NCBI RefSeq assembly: GCF_002803155.1
Contig: NZ_NNBP01000006.1
Location: forward strand, 297,786-361,785
Direction: 5' to 3'
Length of the DNA stretch: 64,000 nt
DNA from: Streptomyces sp. CB02959
Lineage (GTDB): Bacteria; Actinomycetota; Actinomycetes; Streptomycetales; Streptomycetaceae
The translations under genes were made by a program, and so were the position numbers. The notes under the pieces are model-generated. The model had not been told where the DNA came from and did not search any database. It saw only the letters and a program-made list of their open reading frames with translations. Every line of letters begins with the position of its first letter. Within the stretch, counting starts at the first letter, position 1. Of this stretch, positions 47,273 to 56,580 are shown one piece after another.

Positions 47273-48097
47273 TCAGCGGACGCTGAATCCGCCGTCCACG
47301 GTCAGGACCGAGCCGGTGATCTGCCGGGACTCGTCCGAGGCGAGGAAGACCACCGCGGCCGCGACGTCCTCGGGCTCGATCAGCGCGTTCATCGGCTGCG
47401 CCTCGACGAACGTCCTCTCGTGCTCGTGCACCGGCACGTCGAGCGCCCTGGCGATCTCGGCGAGCATCCGGCCCTCGGCCTGCGCGTCGTCGCGCACCGA
47501 GCCGGGACAGACCGCGTTCACTCGCACCTTCGTCGGCGCGTAGTCGAGTGCCGCCGCCTTCGTCAGTCCGACGACGGCGTGCTTGGCGGCGACGTACCCG
47601 GCGAAGTGCCGGTAGCCGACCAGGCCCGCGGTGGAGGCCACGTTGACGATGCTGCCGCCGCGCCGGGCGCTCATCGCCTTGCCGACCTCGCGGATCACCC
47701 GCCAGGCACCGGAGAGGTCCACGTCGATCATCAGGGACCACTCGTCCTCGTCGATCTCGTGCACCGATTTGCCCGAAGGGGCGGCGATGCCCGCGTTGTT
47801 CACGGCGACGTCGATCCGGCCGAACCGGTCCTCGGCTCGGGCCACGGCCTCCCGTACGGCCCGGATGTCACGGATGTCCGCCACGGTGGTGAGCACGGCG
47901 GCGCCGGCTTCCCGGCACAGCGCGGCGGTGTGCTCCAACTGCCCCGGTGTGCCCAGCGGGTAGGGCACACCGGGCAGATCGGCGCAGATGTCCAGCAGGG
48001 TGAGATCGGCGCCCTCGGCGGCACAGGCGAGCGCGGTGGCCCTGCCGAGTCCGCGGGCGGCGCCGGTGACGAGGACCGACTTGCCGTGCAGACGCAT
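47273..48097 (-). CDS. Short-chain dehydrogenase/reductase with mycofactocin-type insert
   Basis: 274 residues, ATG 48097 with AAGGAG upstream. TGAARGLGRA (residues 11-20) binds NAD, and the catalytic set is Ser155, Tyr168 and Lys172 (YVAAK). After the second strand there is an insert, LDICADLPGVPYPLGTPGQ (36-54), characteristic of the SDR group associated with mycofactocin, which keeps NAD tightly bound and needs an external redox partner. It lies between the A-T gene and the type II thioesterase. It could oxidise or reduce a hydroxyl on a carrier-bound or free building block made with the A-T protein. No mycofactocin maturation genes are visible in the window. Confidence 0.85.
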   Translation of the reverse strand: MRLHGKSVLVTGAARGLGRATALACAAEGADLTLLDICADLPGVPYPLGTPGQLEHTAALCREAGAAVLTTVADIRDIRAVREAVARAEDRFGRIDVAVNNAGIAAPSGKSVHEIDEDEWSLMIDVDLSGAWRVIREVGKAMSARRGGSIVNVASTAGLVGYRHFAGYVAAKHAVVGLTKAAALDYAPTKVRVNAVCPGSVRDDAQAEGRMLAEIARALDVPVHEHERTFVEAQPMNALIEPEDVAAAVVFLASDESRQITGSVLTVDGGFSVR

Positions 48098-48146
48098 CGG
48101 GAACTCCTTGAAGAATCGGGTGCGGTGGGGGAAAGGGCGGAAGGTG

Positions 48147-48854
48147 CTACAGCACGGTCGAGACGATCAGCCGGACCAGTGCGGGGGCGGCGTCGGTGAG
48201 GTACATGTGGCCGCCGGGGACCTCGACGTGCTCGAAGTCGCGGCCGGCCACCTTGCTCCAGGACTCCGCGTCGTCGTAGCCGACGAGCTCGTCCTCCTCG
48301 CCCCGGACGACCGTGAGGGGTGCGTCCAGCGGGAGGCCGGTGGAGGGCACGTAGTTCTCGTGCATCTCGACGTCCGCGCGCAGGGCGGGCAGGATCATCT
48401 CGCGCATCTCCGGGTCGTCCAGCGCGGGATGGTGGTAGCCGGCGAACTCGCCGACGCGCGCCAGGAAGTCCTCATCGGACAGGCCGGTGGCCTGACGCTC
48501 GCGTTGCCGGGCGGGTTCCGGCGACCCGCTGACGAACAGATGGACGAGCTCAGTGCCGGACTCGGCGGCCAGCCGGTGGGCGAGTTCGTAGGCGAGCACC
48601 GCGCCGAGGCTGTGCCCGAAGAGGGCCACCCTGGCGCCGTCACCGAGCCGTTCCGGCAACTCGGCCATGAGGCCGTCGACGGCCTGGGAGACGTTCCGGT
48701 ACGGGTCCTCGTCGATCAGCCGCTCGCGGCCGGGCAGTTGCAGGGGCACGATCTCCAGCGCGTCCCCGGCCAGGGCCGTCCAGGGGCGGTAGAACGAGGC
48801 TCCCGCCCCGGCGTACGGCAGGCAGATCAGCTTGGTCGTGTCATGCGTGGTCAT
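48147..48854 (-). CDS. Type II thioesterase
   Basis: 235 residues from ATG 48854 with AAGGAG about a dozen bases upstream. The longer upstream frame is not needed. It is an alpha/beta hydrolase of the NRPS editing family: LPYAGAGASFYRPW at the start, the nucleophile elbow FGHSLGA (Ser82), PLQLPGRERL, the acid in VVRGEEDELV and the histidine in VPGGHMYL. Such enzymes clear misprimed or stalled groups from carrier proteins. It sits between the SDR and the ABC transporter, all on one strand. Confidence 0.93.
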   Translation of the reverse strand: MTTHDTTKLICLPYAGAGASFYRPWTALAGDALEIVPLQLPGRERLIDEDPYRNVSQAVDGLMAELPERLGDGARVALFGHSLGAVLAYELAHRLAAESGTELVHLFVSGSPEPARQRERQATGLSDEDFLARVGEFAGYHHPALDDPEMREMILPALRADVEMHENYVPSTGLPLDAPLTVVRGEEDELVGYDDAESWSKVAGRDFEHVEVPGGHMYLTDAAPALVRLIVSTVL

Positions 48855-49037
48855 GGGTAGGGGGTCTCCTTGTGAGTTCTGTGTTTCGTGCCGGCCTTGT
48901 GGGCGAGGGGCGTCAGGAACGGGGCCCGACGCGAGCAACCCGGCGAGTTCTGCCGCCCCGGCGGCCGTGCGCAGCGCGTCGGCGGCGCGGTTCGGGTCGG
49001 GCAGGCCGGGGCCGCCCGGCCGCGGTCGCGGTCGCGG

Positions 49038-49934
49038 TCAGCGGCTCGTGCGGGTGCGGTAACGCCATGTCGACAGCGTGACGAAGACGGCGATGAGCAG
49101 CACTGAGCAGCCCGCGGTGTACAGCACGGCATGCTGGGCGGGCCAGGCGTGCTGCACCGGGAAGCCCGGCGGGGGAACGTTGCCGAAGAGTTGGCGCAGG
49201 GCGTTCGCGAGCGACGTGATCGGGTTCCAGTCGGCCACGGTGGGCAGCGGGCCCGGGAGGGTCGCGCCGGAGACGAACCCGGAGGAGATGAACGTGGCCG
49301 GGAACAGCCAGATCAGCCCGAGGCTGGCGGCCACCTGGGTGTTCGGCGTGACGAGGGCGACGCACACGCCGATCCACGACATCGCGAAGGAGAACAGCAG
49401 CACCAGGAGGATCCCGGCGGCGACCTCGGCGGGTCCCGTGTGGGGCCGCCAGCCCATCAGCAGCCCGCACGTCGTGGTGACGGCGACGCTCGCCACGCAG
49501 GTGGTGAGGTCGGAGGTGGTCCGGCCGAGCAGCAGGGCCACTCGGGAGACCGGCAGGGCGCGGAAGCGGTCGACCATCCCCTGCTCCAGGTCCCTGGCGA
49601 GCCCGACCGTGGTGAAGGAGGTGGTGAAAGCCACCGTCTGGGCGATCAGCCCGCCGAACATGTACGAGCGGTAGGCGGGGCCGCCCAGGCTGTTGCCGAA
49701 GACGTACCCGATGAGCAGGGCGTACATGACCGGCTCGACCAGGCAGGAGATCAGCAGTCCGGGACTGCGCCGCAGGTGCAGCAGGTTGCGCAGGGCCAGG
49801 TCCGCGCTCTCGGCGAGGATGCGGATGACCGGATTGCGCCGGGCGCGGGTCGGGACCGCGGTCGGGGGGAGGCCGGTGCGGGCCGCGCCCCGGTGCGCGG
49901 AGTCGGCCCGCTGGGCGTCCGTGAGCACTGTCAT
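49038..49934 (-). CDS. ABC-2 type transporter permease
   Basis: 298 residues starting at ATG 49934, which overlaps the ATPase stop by one base (TGATG). About six hydrophobic segments are visible, for example LISCLVEPVMYALLIGYVFG, the segment around FGGLIAQTVAF, GILLVLLFSFAMSWIGVCVAL and LYTAGCSVLLIAVFVTL. This is the DrrB-type layout used for antibiotic export. Together with the ATPase it should form the exporter or self-resistance pump for the lipopeptide. Confidence 0.92.
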   Translation of the reverse strand: MTVLTDAQRADSAHRGAARTGLPPTAVPTRARRNPVIRILAESADLALRNLLHLRRSPGLLISCLVEPVMYALLIGYVFGNSLGGPAYRSYMFGGLIAQTVAFTTSFTTVGLARDLEQGMVDRFRALPVSRVALLLGRTTSDLTTCVASVAVTTTCGLLMGWRPHTGPAEVAAGILLVLLFSFAMSWIGVCVALVTPNTQVAASLGLIWLFPATFISSGFVSGATLPGPLPTVADWNPITSLANALRQLFGNVPPPGFPVQHAWPAQHAVLYTAGCSVLLIAVFVTLSTWRYRTRTSR

Positions 49935-50965
49935 CACGCGGCCTCCCGCCGCGAGTGGCTGGTCAGGCCGAGGAACACGTCGTCGAGGGTGCAGCGGCTG
50001 AGCCCGATCTCCAGTACCTCGACCTGCTCGCTCTCCAGCGCGGTGAGGGCGCGTCCCAGGGCGGCCCGGCCGTCGGCGGCGGCCGCCTCCACGCGCCGGG
50101 CACGGCGGTCCACCGTCGGGGTCGTGCCGGTGGCCTGTGCGGCGGCGCGCGCCGCCGCGTCGACCTGGTTGTCCTCGGCGACACATACGACGAGCCGGTT
50201 GCCGGCGGCCGCCTTCAGCTCGTCGCTGGTGCCCTCCGCCACCACCCGGCCCCGGTCGATCACGGTGATCCGGTCGGCGAGGCGGTCGGCCTCCTCCAGA
50301 TACTGGGTCGTCAGCAGGATCGTGGTGCCGCCGGCGACCAGTTCACCGACTGCCTCCCAGGTGTCCAGCCGGCTCTCGGGGTCGAGCCCGGTCGTGGGCT
50401 CGTCCAGGAGCACCAGGGGCGGCGAGCCGACCAGGGCGGCGGCCAGATCCAGCCGTCGGCGCATACCGCCCGAGTAGGTGCCGGCCGGGCGCCCCGCCAC
50501 ATCGGTGAGCCGGAACCGGGACAGCAGGTCATCGGCGACGCGGCGGGCCGTGCGGCGGCCGACGCCGCGCAGTTTCGCAATGAGGTACAGGTTCTCGAAG
50601 CCGGTCAGCATCCCGTCGACCGTTGCATATTGGCCCGCCATTCCGATCGTGGACCGCACTCTCTCCGGTTCGGCCGCCACATCCCATCCATTCACGACGG
50701 CGCGCCCGGAGTCCGGCTTGAGGAGCGTCGTAAGAATCTTTACCAGAGTGGTTTTCCCGGCTCCATTGGGGCCCAGGAGACCCAGCACCTCACCCGGCTT
50801 TACATGTAGGTCGATGCCATCCAAGGCTCGATTTTCTTTAAATCTCTTGCGTAGGCCGTCGATAACGATGGCCGGCATGGTGGGGGTACGCGCAGCCCCA
50901 CGTTGTACACCTGACCGGAAGCCCCCGTCCATAAAGGAGGATTCAATCTTTATTGACTTTTCCAT
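49934..50965 (-). CDS. ABC transporter ATP-binding protein (DrrA-like)
   Basis: 343 residues from ATG 50965. Walker A LLGPNGAGKTTL (residues 63-74), signature TYSGGMRRRLDLA, Walker B LVLLDEPTTGLDP and the H-loop region TTQYLEEAD are all intact, with the C-terminal extension common in DrrA-type daunorubicin-resistance ATPases. An internal ATG in PTMPAIVIDGL would give a protein starting right at the ABC domain, but it has no better ribosome binding site. It is the first gene of the minus-strand array and is divergent from the FAAL gene. Confidence 0.93.
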   Translation of the reverse strand: MEKSIKIESSFMDGGFRSGVQRGAARTPTMPAIVIDGLRKRFKENRALDGIDLHVKPGEVLGLLGPNGAGKTTLVKILTTLLKPDSGRAVVNGWDVAAEPERVRSTIGMAGQYATVDGMLTGFENLYLIAKLRGVGRRTARRVADDLLSRFRLTDVAGRPAGTYSGGMRRRLDLAAALVGSPPLVLLDEPTTGLDPESRLDTWEAVGELVAGGTTILLTTQYLEEADRLADRITVIDRGRVVAEGTSDELKAAAGNRLVVCVAEDNQVDAAARAAAQATGTTPTVDRRARRVEAAAADGRAALGRALTALESEQVEVLEIGLSRCTLDDVFLGLTSHSRREAA

Positions 50966-51044
50966 GGCGCTCCACTCTGCTTGTTGAAAATTTAACTACC
51001 TTATTCGTGTGTTTTACCGGCCGAGATCATGTACGGTTTTTTTC
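50966..51044. promoter_or_regulatory. AT-rich divergent promoter region between the ABC exporter and FAAL genes
   Basis: About 80 bases, clearly richer in A and T than any neighbouring stretch, separate two divergent genes of the cluster (TTGTTGAAAATTTAAC on the plus strand, a T8 run at 51037-51043 region). It is the obvious place for back-to-back promoters that drive the two arms. I cannot pick the -10 and -35 boxes with confidence. The FAAL gene has no clear Shine-Dalgarno sequence, so it may be leaderless or weakly initiated. Confidence 0.55.
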
Positions 51045-52808
51045 GTGACAGAACTCATCACGAAGCTGAGGGATCGAGCCGCGAGCAATCCGCAGCAGCC
51101 GGCCGTGACCTTCGTCTCAGAATTCAACGAAATCAGAAGTACGGTGCGCGACCGCGCGGAACTTGATCTGCATTCCCGGAGAATTGCCTCATGGCTCCAG
51201 GAGCGATTCGCTCCAGGGGACCGGGCGCTACTCCTCTATTCCCCTGGAATCGAGTTCACAACAGCCTTCTGCGCTTGTGTCTATGCCGGCGTCATCGCCG
51301 TACCCGCCCCGCTGCCCGGCCGTTACCAGCATGAACGCCGCAGGCTCGCCGCCATCGCCCGCGACGCCGGGGTGCGCGCCATCCTCACGCAGCGCACCGA
51401 CCTGGCGGACGTCGAGAAGTGGGTGGCCGAGGAGGGCATCACCGGAGCGGTCTGCCACCCGACCGACGCCGGTGACGGCGACCCGGACGCCTGGACCGCC
51501 CCCGAGGTGTCGCCGCAGACCCTGGCGCTGCTCCAGTACACGTCCGGTTCGACCGGCGATCCCAAGGGCGTCATGGTCACCCACGGCAACCTGGTCGCCA
51601 ACGTCGAGCGGATGGTGGACACGTTCGGCAACGACAGCAGCACGACGTACGGCGGCTGGATACCGCTCTACCACGACATGGGGCTGATCGGCCTGATGCT
51701 GTCCGGTCTCCTGAGCGGGAACGGGTACGTCGCGATGGACCCCATGTCCTTCCTGCGCCGCCCGTACCACTGGCTGCGCATGCTGGACGCCTGTGACGTC
51801 GACTTCACCGCCGCGCCCGACTTCGGCTTCGAGATGTGCGTCCGGCGGGTCACCGACGAGCAGCTCACCACCCTGGACCTGTCCCGGGTCAGGGCCTGTA
51901 ACGGCTCGGAACCCGTCCGCGCCGACGTGGTCGCCGCCTTCACCGACAGGTTCGCCGCCGCGGGACTGCGATCCGACGCGCTCATCCCCGTGTACGGCCT
52001 GGCGGAGGCGACGCTGCTGGCCTCCGGCACCGCCGGGCGGCCGCCCCTGCTCACCACGGTCGACGCCGCCGCGCTGGAGAACCGGGAGCTGCGACCGGCC
52101 ACCGGAACCGCACCGCCGCGTGTGGTCGTCGGATGCGGGGCGCCGACCGGGTCCGACGTGCTGATAGTCGACCCCGGCACCGGCGACGCACTGCCCGACG
52201 GCCGCATCGGCGAGATCTGGCTCGACGGCCCCTGCGTCACCGCGGGTTACTGGGAGCACGATGCTGCCACCGCCACCACGTTCCGGGCGTACACGAGCGA
52301 CGGACGCGGCCCGTTCCTGCGCACCGGAGACCTCGGTGGCCTGCTCGACGGCGACCTGTACATCACCGGCCGCCGCAAGGACGTACTCGTCCTGCACGGG
52401 CGCAATCTGCACCCCGCGGACATCGAGTACGAACTGCGGTCCCAGCACGAGGAGTTGGGGGGGATGAACGGGGCCGTCTTCATGGTCGGGGGCGACGACC
52501 GGGTCGACACCGCACCCGCGATCGTCGCCGTGCACGAGATCCGCGCCCACTGGGGTGCCGACCGGCTCGGGCAGATCGCCGTCGACATGAAGCAGACCAT
52601 GGCCCGGGAGTTCGGAGTGCCGGTCGCGGCCGTCGCCCTCGTCAGGCCGGGCGGCGTGCGGCGCACCACCAGCGGCAAGGTGCAGCGCTCGGCGATGCGC
52701 GCCATGTACCTCGCCGGCGATCTGGACACCCTGCACCTCAGCGAGGACCCGCTGCTCACCGCTGCGCTGGCCGACCACCGCCGGCGGCCCGACATGCCTG
52801 CCGTGTAG
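51045..52808 (+). CDS. Fatty-acyl-AMP ligase (FAAL)
   Basis: 587 residues from GTG 51045. A start at 51009 would add twelve residues that do not fit the family. The AMP-binding core LLQYTSGSTGDPKGVMVTH lies near residue 165, GGWIPLYHDMGLIG and VYGLAEATLLASG are FAAL-specific stretches, and LRTGDLGGLLDGDLYITGRRKDVLVLHGRN closes the N-terminal part. FAALs activate a fatty acid as the adenylate and pass it to an ACP without a CoA intermediate. Here the partner should be the ACP at 34883, which feeds the starter C domain. It is the only cluster gene on the plus strand and is followed by a hairpin. Confidence 0.93.
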   Translation: MTELITKLRDRAASNPQQPAVTFVSEFNEIRSTVRDRAELDLHSRRIASWLQERFAPGDRALLLYSPGIEFTTAFCACVYAGVIAVPAPLPGRYQHERRRLAAIARDAGVRAILTQRTDLADVEKWVAEEGITGAVCHPTDAGDGDPDAWTAPEVSPQTLALLQYTSGSTGDPKGVMVTHGNLVANVERMVDTFGNDSSTTYGGWIPLYHDMGLIGLMLSGLLSGNGYVAMDPMSFLRRPYHWLRMLDACDVDFTAAPDFGFEMCVRRVTDEQLTTLDLSRVRACNGSEPVRADVVAAFTDRFAAAGLRSDALIPVYGLAEATLLASGTAGRPPLLTTVDAAALENRELRPATGTAPPRVVVGCGAPTGSDVLIVDPGTGDALPDGRIGEIWLDGPCVTAGYWEHDAATATTFRAYTSDGRGPFLRTGDLGGLLDGDLYITGRRKDVLVLHGRNLHPADIEYELRSQHEELGGMNGAVFMVGGDDRVDTAPAIVAVHEIRAHWGADRLGQIAVDMKQTMAREFGVPVAAVALVRPGGVRRTTSGKVQRSAMRAMYLAGDLDTLHLSEDPLLTAALADHRRRPDMPAV

Positions 52809-52831
52809 CGCCGCCCTGCCGGATCCGCTCT

Positions 52832-52866
52832 GCCACGGCCGTCTCGGCCTCCGCGTCGGCCGTGGC
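52832..52866 (+). terminator. Hairpin after the FAAL gene
   Basis: Arms GCCACGGCCG (52832-52841) and CGGCCGTGGC (52857-52866) pair perfectly over ten bases, 24 bases after the FAAL stop. No T-run follows. It likely marks the right end of the cluster. Confidence 0.55.
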
Positions 52867-53107
52867 GGGGCGCAATAACGTCGGCTCACCGACCTCACGC
52901 TCTGCCACCAGGAATTCGTCCGGCCCCCGGAAGGCGCAAGGCGTCGCCGACCGCGGCCGGGGCGTTCTCGGCCTGTGATCTCCCGGCTTCCTTCGACGTC
53001 TTTGCGATGTCCCGGGTATAAAACCGCGTGGCCCGGATATTCCGCGGCCAGGCCGCCGGCGCCGTCGTGGCGCGGGCTGCCGGGCCGCGACCCGTACACC
53101 GATCGTG

Positions 53108-53365
53108 TCACGAGCAGCCAGCTGCCCGATAGGCGGCGAGGTCCTCGTCGACCTTGTTCATGAGGGCCTGGACCTGGTCCTTCGGCGCGCCCTGCTGCTG
53201 GGCCTGCATGGCCGCCTGCCGGTCGCGCTGGTACTGGTTGTAGAGGTCGTTGCAGGAGGTGAGCGAGTGCAGGGGCTGAGCCTCGGCCGTGGACGCCGTG
53301 ACCGCCCCCGTTCCGATGAACGCGACGGCGAGAGCGGCTCCGGCGAGAAGTCGTCGAAATGGCAT
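53108..53365 (-). CDS. Small secreted protein of unknown function
   Basis: 85 residues from ATG 53365, with GGGGAAC just upstream. The N-terminus MPFRRLLAGAALAVAFIGTGAV…AEA is a classical signal peptide with a probable cut after ASTAEA. The mature part of about 57 residues is helical and Gln-rich (NQYQRDRQAAMQAQQQGAPKDQVQAL) with two cysteines near its ends, which could form one disulfide bond. I do not recognise the family. It is separated from the lipopeptide cluster by about 300 bases and stands alone. Confidence 0.75.
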   Translation of the reverse strand: MPFRRLLAGAALAVAFIGTGAVTASTAEAQPLHSLTSCNDLYNQYQRDRQAAMQAQQQGAPKDQVQALMNKVDEDLAAYRAAGCS

Positions 53366-53789
53366 TGTTCCCCTTCGGTGGATGGACCTTGCGATGTGCG
53401 GACGAGCCCGTCCCTCGACGCTATGGACGCGCTCTGGATGCCGCCACGTCTGGTGGGGACAGGAACGCGCGCGGGAGCTGTCGGCCGAGCACAGCCGAGG
53501 CGGGCGGACAGTGCCGCTCGGGTCAGGTGACGAGCGGGCGTCCGGAGTGACGCGCTGCCTGGAGGCACGTCGGACTCCCCCATCGGCTGCGCATTCGCAT
53601 GTGGGCCGAGCACATACGGTGAGCCGCACCTCCCACCTAGGCTCGATGACGAATGCACACGCCCGTGCGCACCTCCGGCCGTCACCTGACGGGCCCTCAG
53701 CCGCCTTCCACCACCCGGCCCAGGCAGGGCCGGTGTCGCGACGCCGGGCCGGTCGCGGGCCCGGACGTCGGACTACAGGAAAGAACGAG
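53366..53789. other. 424-base gap upstream of the GMC oxidoreductase gene
   Basis: It must contain the divergent promoters of the small secreted protein and the oxidoreductase. Open frames on both strands run through it, but they are upstream extensions without ribosome binding sites and have no recognisable products. Confidence 0.5.
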
Positions 53790-55316
53790 ATGAGTACCAC
53801 CACTTGCGACTACGTCATCGTCGGCGCCGGCACGGCGGGCTGCGTACTGGCCGCCCGGCTGACGGAGAACCCGGGGACCCAAGTGGTGCTCCTGGAGGCC
53901 GGCGGGAACGGCGGGCCGCAGGAGATGGCCTCCCCCGATCCGCTGGCCTCCTTCAGCCTGTGGGGCTCCTCCGTCGACTGGGCGTACTCCACCACCAGGC
54001 AGGCCGGGACCGGGGGCACGGTGCACGCGTGGCCGCGGGGCAAGGTGCTCGGCGGTTCGAGCGCCATCAACGGGATGGTGCACCACCGCGGCCATCCTGC
54101 GGGCTACGACGCATGGGAGGCGCAGGGGGCGACCGGCTGGAACTACCGCGAACTGCTGCCCTTCTTCCGCCGCAGCGAGACCGCAGAGGGCCGCGATCCG
54201 CAGGTGCGCGGCACGGATGGCCCCATGCGCATCGAGACCCCGCCGGCACCGAGCGCGCTCGCGGAGGCCGCGTTCCGAGCCGCCGTCGAGTCGGGACACA
54301 AGCCGCTTGAGGACGGCAACGGCTGGGAGTCCGAGGGGGTTTCGTGGCGGGAGACGAACGTCGTGGCCGGTCAGCGGCAGAGCGCGGCCGACGCCTACCT
54401 GCGCCCCGTCCTGGACCGTCCCAACCTCCGCGTGGTCACCGGCGCCCTCGTCCGGCGGCTCCTGATGGACGGCACGCACTGCCGGGGAGTGGAGTTCACC
54501 GCCGGCGGCGAGGTTCACAGCGCACTGTCCGAGCGTGAGACCGTCCTCGCGGCGGGGGCGATCGGCTCGCCGCAGCTCCTCATGCTCTCCGGTATCGGGC
54601 CCGCCGATCACCTCAGGGACACCGGCATCGGGGTGGTCGCCGACCTGCCGGGGGTCGGCGGCAACCTGCACGACCACGTGACGAGCCACGTGGTGTACAG
54701 CACCCAGGAGCGGCCGCGGGCGGGCGGGCACGGGGCCGAGGCCCAGGTGCTCGCCGGCAGCAGCCCCGACGTGGCACCCGACCTTCTGCTCCTGTTCGTC
54801 GAGGCCGCACTGCAACCCCGCTGGACAGGGGCGGGCCCCGGCGGCTACTCCATCCTGTTCTCCCTCATGGATCCGGCGAGCAGGGGCACCCTGCGGCTCC
54901 GAAGCGGGGATCCGGCCGTGGCTCCGCTGCTCGATCCGGCCTATCTCAGCGACGAACGGGACCTCGACCGTCTGACCGCCGGTCTCCGGATCGCCCGTGA
55001 ACTCGGCCGGACCGACGCACTCGGCCCCCGGGGCACCGCCGAGCTCCACCCGGGGCCGGCCGTCCGGGACGGCGACGCCTGCCGCGCCTATCTGCGGGCC
55101 ACCGCGAGCACCTACTTCCATCCCGTGGGCACCTGCCGGATCGGCACGGACGACCTCGCCGTGGTCGACCCGGGTCTGCGCGTGCGGTCGACCACAGGGC
55201 TACGGGTGGCCGACGCCTCGGTCATGCCGTCCCTGGTGTCCGCACCGACCAACGCGACCGTTCTCGCCATCGCCGAACGCGCGGCCCATCTGATGACGAC
55301 GCCCGCCCGCGCGTGA
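53790..55316 (+). CDS. GMC family FAD oxidoreductase (choline-dehydrogenase-like)
   Basis: 508 residues from ATG 53790 (AGGAAAG upstream). VIVGAGTAGCVLAARL is the FAD fold. WPRGKVLGGSSAINGM is GMC signature 1 and GAIGSPQLLMLSGIGP is signature 2. YFHPVGTCRIG carries the active-site histidine, and LRVADASVMPSLVSAPTNAT is the C-terminal FAD contact. The family oxidises alcohols with FAD; the substrate here cannot be read from the sequence. It is the first gene of a plus-strand group followed by a Tat-exported catalase-like protein and a cytochrome b561, but it lacks a signal peptide itself. Confidence 0.93.
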   Translation: MSTTTCDYVIVGAGTAGCVLAARLTENPGTQVVLLEAGGNGGPQEMASPDPLASFSLWGSSVDWAYSTTRQAGTGGTVHAWPRGKVLGGSSAINGMVHHRGHPAGYDAWEAQGATGWNYRELLPFFRRSETAEGRDPQVRGTDGPMRIETPPAPSALAEAAFRAAVESGHKPLEDGNGWESEGVSWRETNVVAGQRQSAADAYLRPVLDRPNLRVVTGALVRRLLMDGTHCRGVEFTAGGEVHSALSERETVLAAGAIGSPQLLMLSGIGPADHLRDTGIGVVADLPGVGGNLHDHVTSHVVYSTQERPRAGGHGAEAQVLAGSSPDVAPDLLLLFVEAALQPRWTGAGPGGYSILFSLMDPASRGTLRLRSGDPAVAPLLDPAYLSDERDLDRLTAGLRIARELGRTDALGPRGTAELHPGPAVRDGDACRAYLRATASTYFHPVGTCRIGTDDLAVVDPGLRVRSTTGLRVADASVMPSLVSAPTNATVLAIAERAAHLMTTPARA

Positions 55317-55446
55317 AGTCCGAAAGAGCCGGCGGCGGGATCGAGACGCCGCGGGCGAGGCCGAGACGTGGATCATTGTTCTCCGCTTCAACACCGCGAC
55401 GGTCAGCGACCGTATGCCTCCCGCCAACCGTCACAAGGAGGAAAAC

Positions 55447-56580
55447 GTGAAGGATCACGATCAGACGGGCCCGCCCGAACCGACGCGGCCGGAACCGCGG
55501 TCGCGCCGCGAGATGCCGACCCGGCGCGCGGTCCTGGGGGCGGCCGCGATCGGGGGGATCACCGCGGCCGGCGCGGGGGCATACGCCTGGGCCGGGGGCC
55601 GGCTGCCGTCCGACCGCCTGACGCCGGCGAAGTTCGCCGACCGGTTCGAGCAACTGTCCGGAGTCCACGACGGCTTCCGCCGCAACCACGCCAAGGGCGT
55701 GAGTGCATCAGGGACCTTCGTCAGCAACGGGGCGGGCGTCGAACTGTCGAGCGCCGCCGTATTCGCCTCGGGCTCCACGCCGGTGACCGCGCGCTTCTCC
55801 CTGTCCGGCGGCCTGCCCACGGTCGCGGACGCGAACGCCACCACCCGGGGCTTTGCGGTGCTCTTCCACCTGACCAACGGCGAGCAGTGGCGCACCGCGA
55901 TGGTCAACCTGCCCGTCTTCCTCGACAGCGTGCCGCAGGGCTTCTACGACCGAGTGCTCGCCACCGCGCCCGTGCCGGCGACCGGGCAACCCGATCCGAC
56001 GAAGGTCGCCGCGTTCCTCGCCGCATACCCCGAGACCGCGCGCGCGATGGCGCTGGTCAAGAAGACGCCGCCGGCCAGCGACTTCTCCAACAGCACCTTC
56101 CGCGGCCTCAACGCCTTCTCCTTCACCAACCAGGCGGGCAAGTCGATCCCGGTCCGCTGGAGCCTCGTACCCGAGGAACCCTTCCGTCCCGGCCCGAAGG
56201 CCCCTCAAACCGACCATGACTACCTGTTCAACGCGCTGATCGAGCGCGTACGGTCCGGCCCCGTGCGCTGGCACCTGATGATCACGCTCGGCGCGCCCGG
56301 CGACCCCACCCACGACGCCACCTTGCCCTGGCCCGCCAACCGGCCCCGGATCGACGTCGGCACGCTGACCATCGACGCCCTGCAGACCGAGGAGGCGGGA
56401 AACGCGCGGGACGTCAACTTCGACCCACTCGTTCTTCCGCAGGGCATCAGTCCGTCCGACGATCCGCTGCTCACCGCGAGATCGGCCGTCTACGCCCAGT
56501 CCTACCGGCGCAGAACCCGCGAGGCACACCAGCCCAGCAAGGTCGACGTTCAGGAAGTCGAGGCCGAACATGACCACTGA
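55447..56580 (+). CDS. Tat-exported catalase-related peroxidase
   Basis: 377 residues from GTG 55447, which has AAGGAGG at ideal spacing. An upstream start would add eleven residues without a ribosome binding site. SRREMPTRRAVLGAAAIGGITAAGAGAYAW is, as a whole, a twin-arginine type leader. The mature part is a short, SrpA-like catalase fold: GFRRNHAKGVSASGTF with the distal histidine, ARFSLSGGLPTVADANA, GFAVLFHLTNGEQW, and a C-terminal stretch with SAVYAQSYRRRTRE holding the likely proximal tyrosine. It should be a heme peroxidase folded in the cytoplasm and exported. The stop overlaps the start of the cytochrome b561 gene by eleven bases, which suggests the two products work together. Confidence 0.88.
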   Translation: MKDHDQTGPPEPTRPEPRSRREMPTRRAVLGAAAIGGITAAGAGAYAWAGGRLPSDRLTPAKFADRFEQLSGVHDGFRRNHAKGVSASGTFVSNGAGVELSSAAVFASGSTPVTARFSLSGGLPTVADANATTRGFAVLFHLTNGEQWRTAMVNLPVFLDSVPQGFYDRVLATAPVPATGQPDPTKVAAFLAAYPETARAMALVKKTPPASDFSNSTFRGLNAFSFTNQAGKSIPVRWSLVPEEPFRPGPKAPQTDHDYLFNALIERVRSGPVRWHLMITLGAPGDPTHDATLPWPANRPRIDVGTLTIDALQTEEAGNARDVNFDPLVLPQGISPSDDPLLTARSAVYAQSYRRRTREAHQPSKVDVQEVEAEHDH

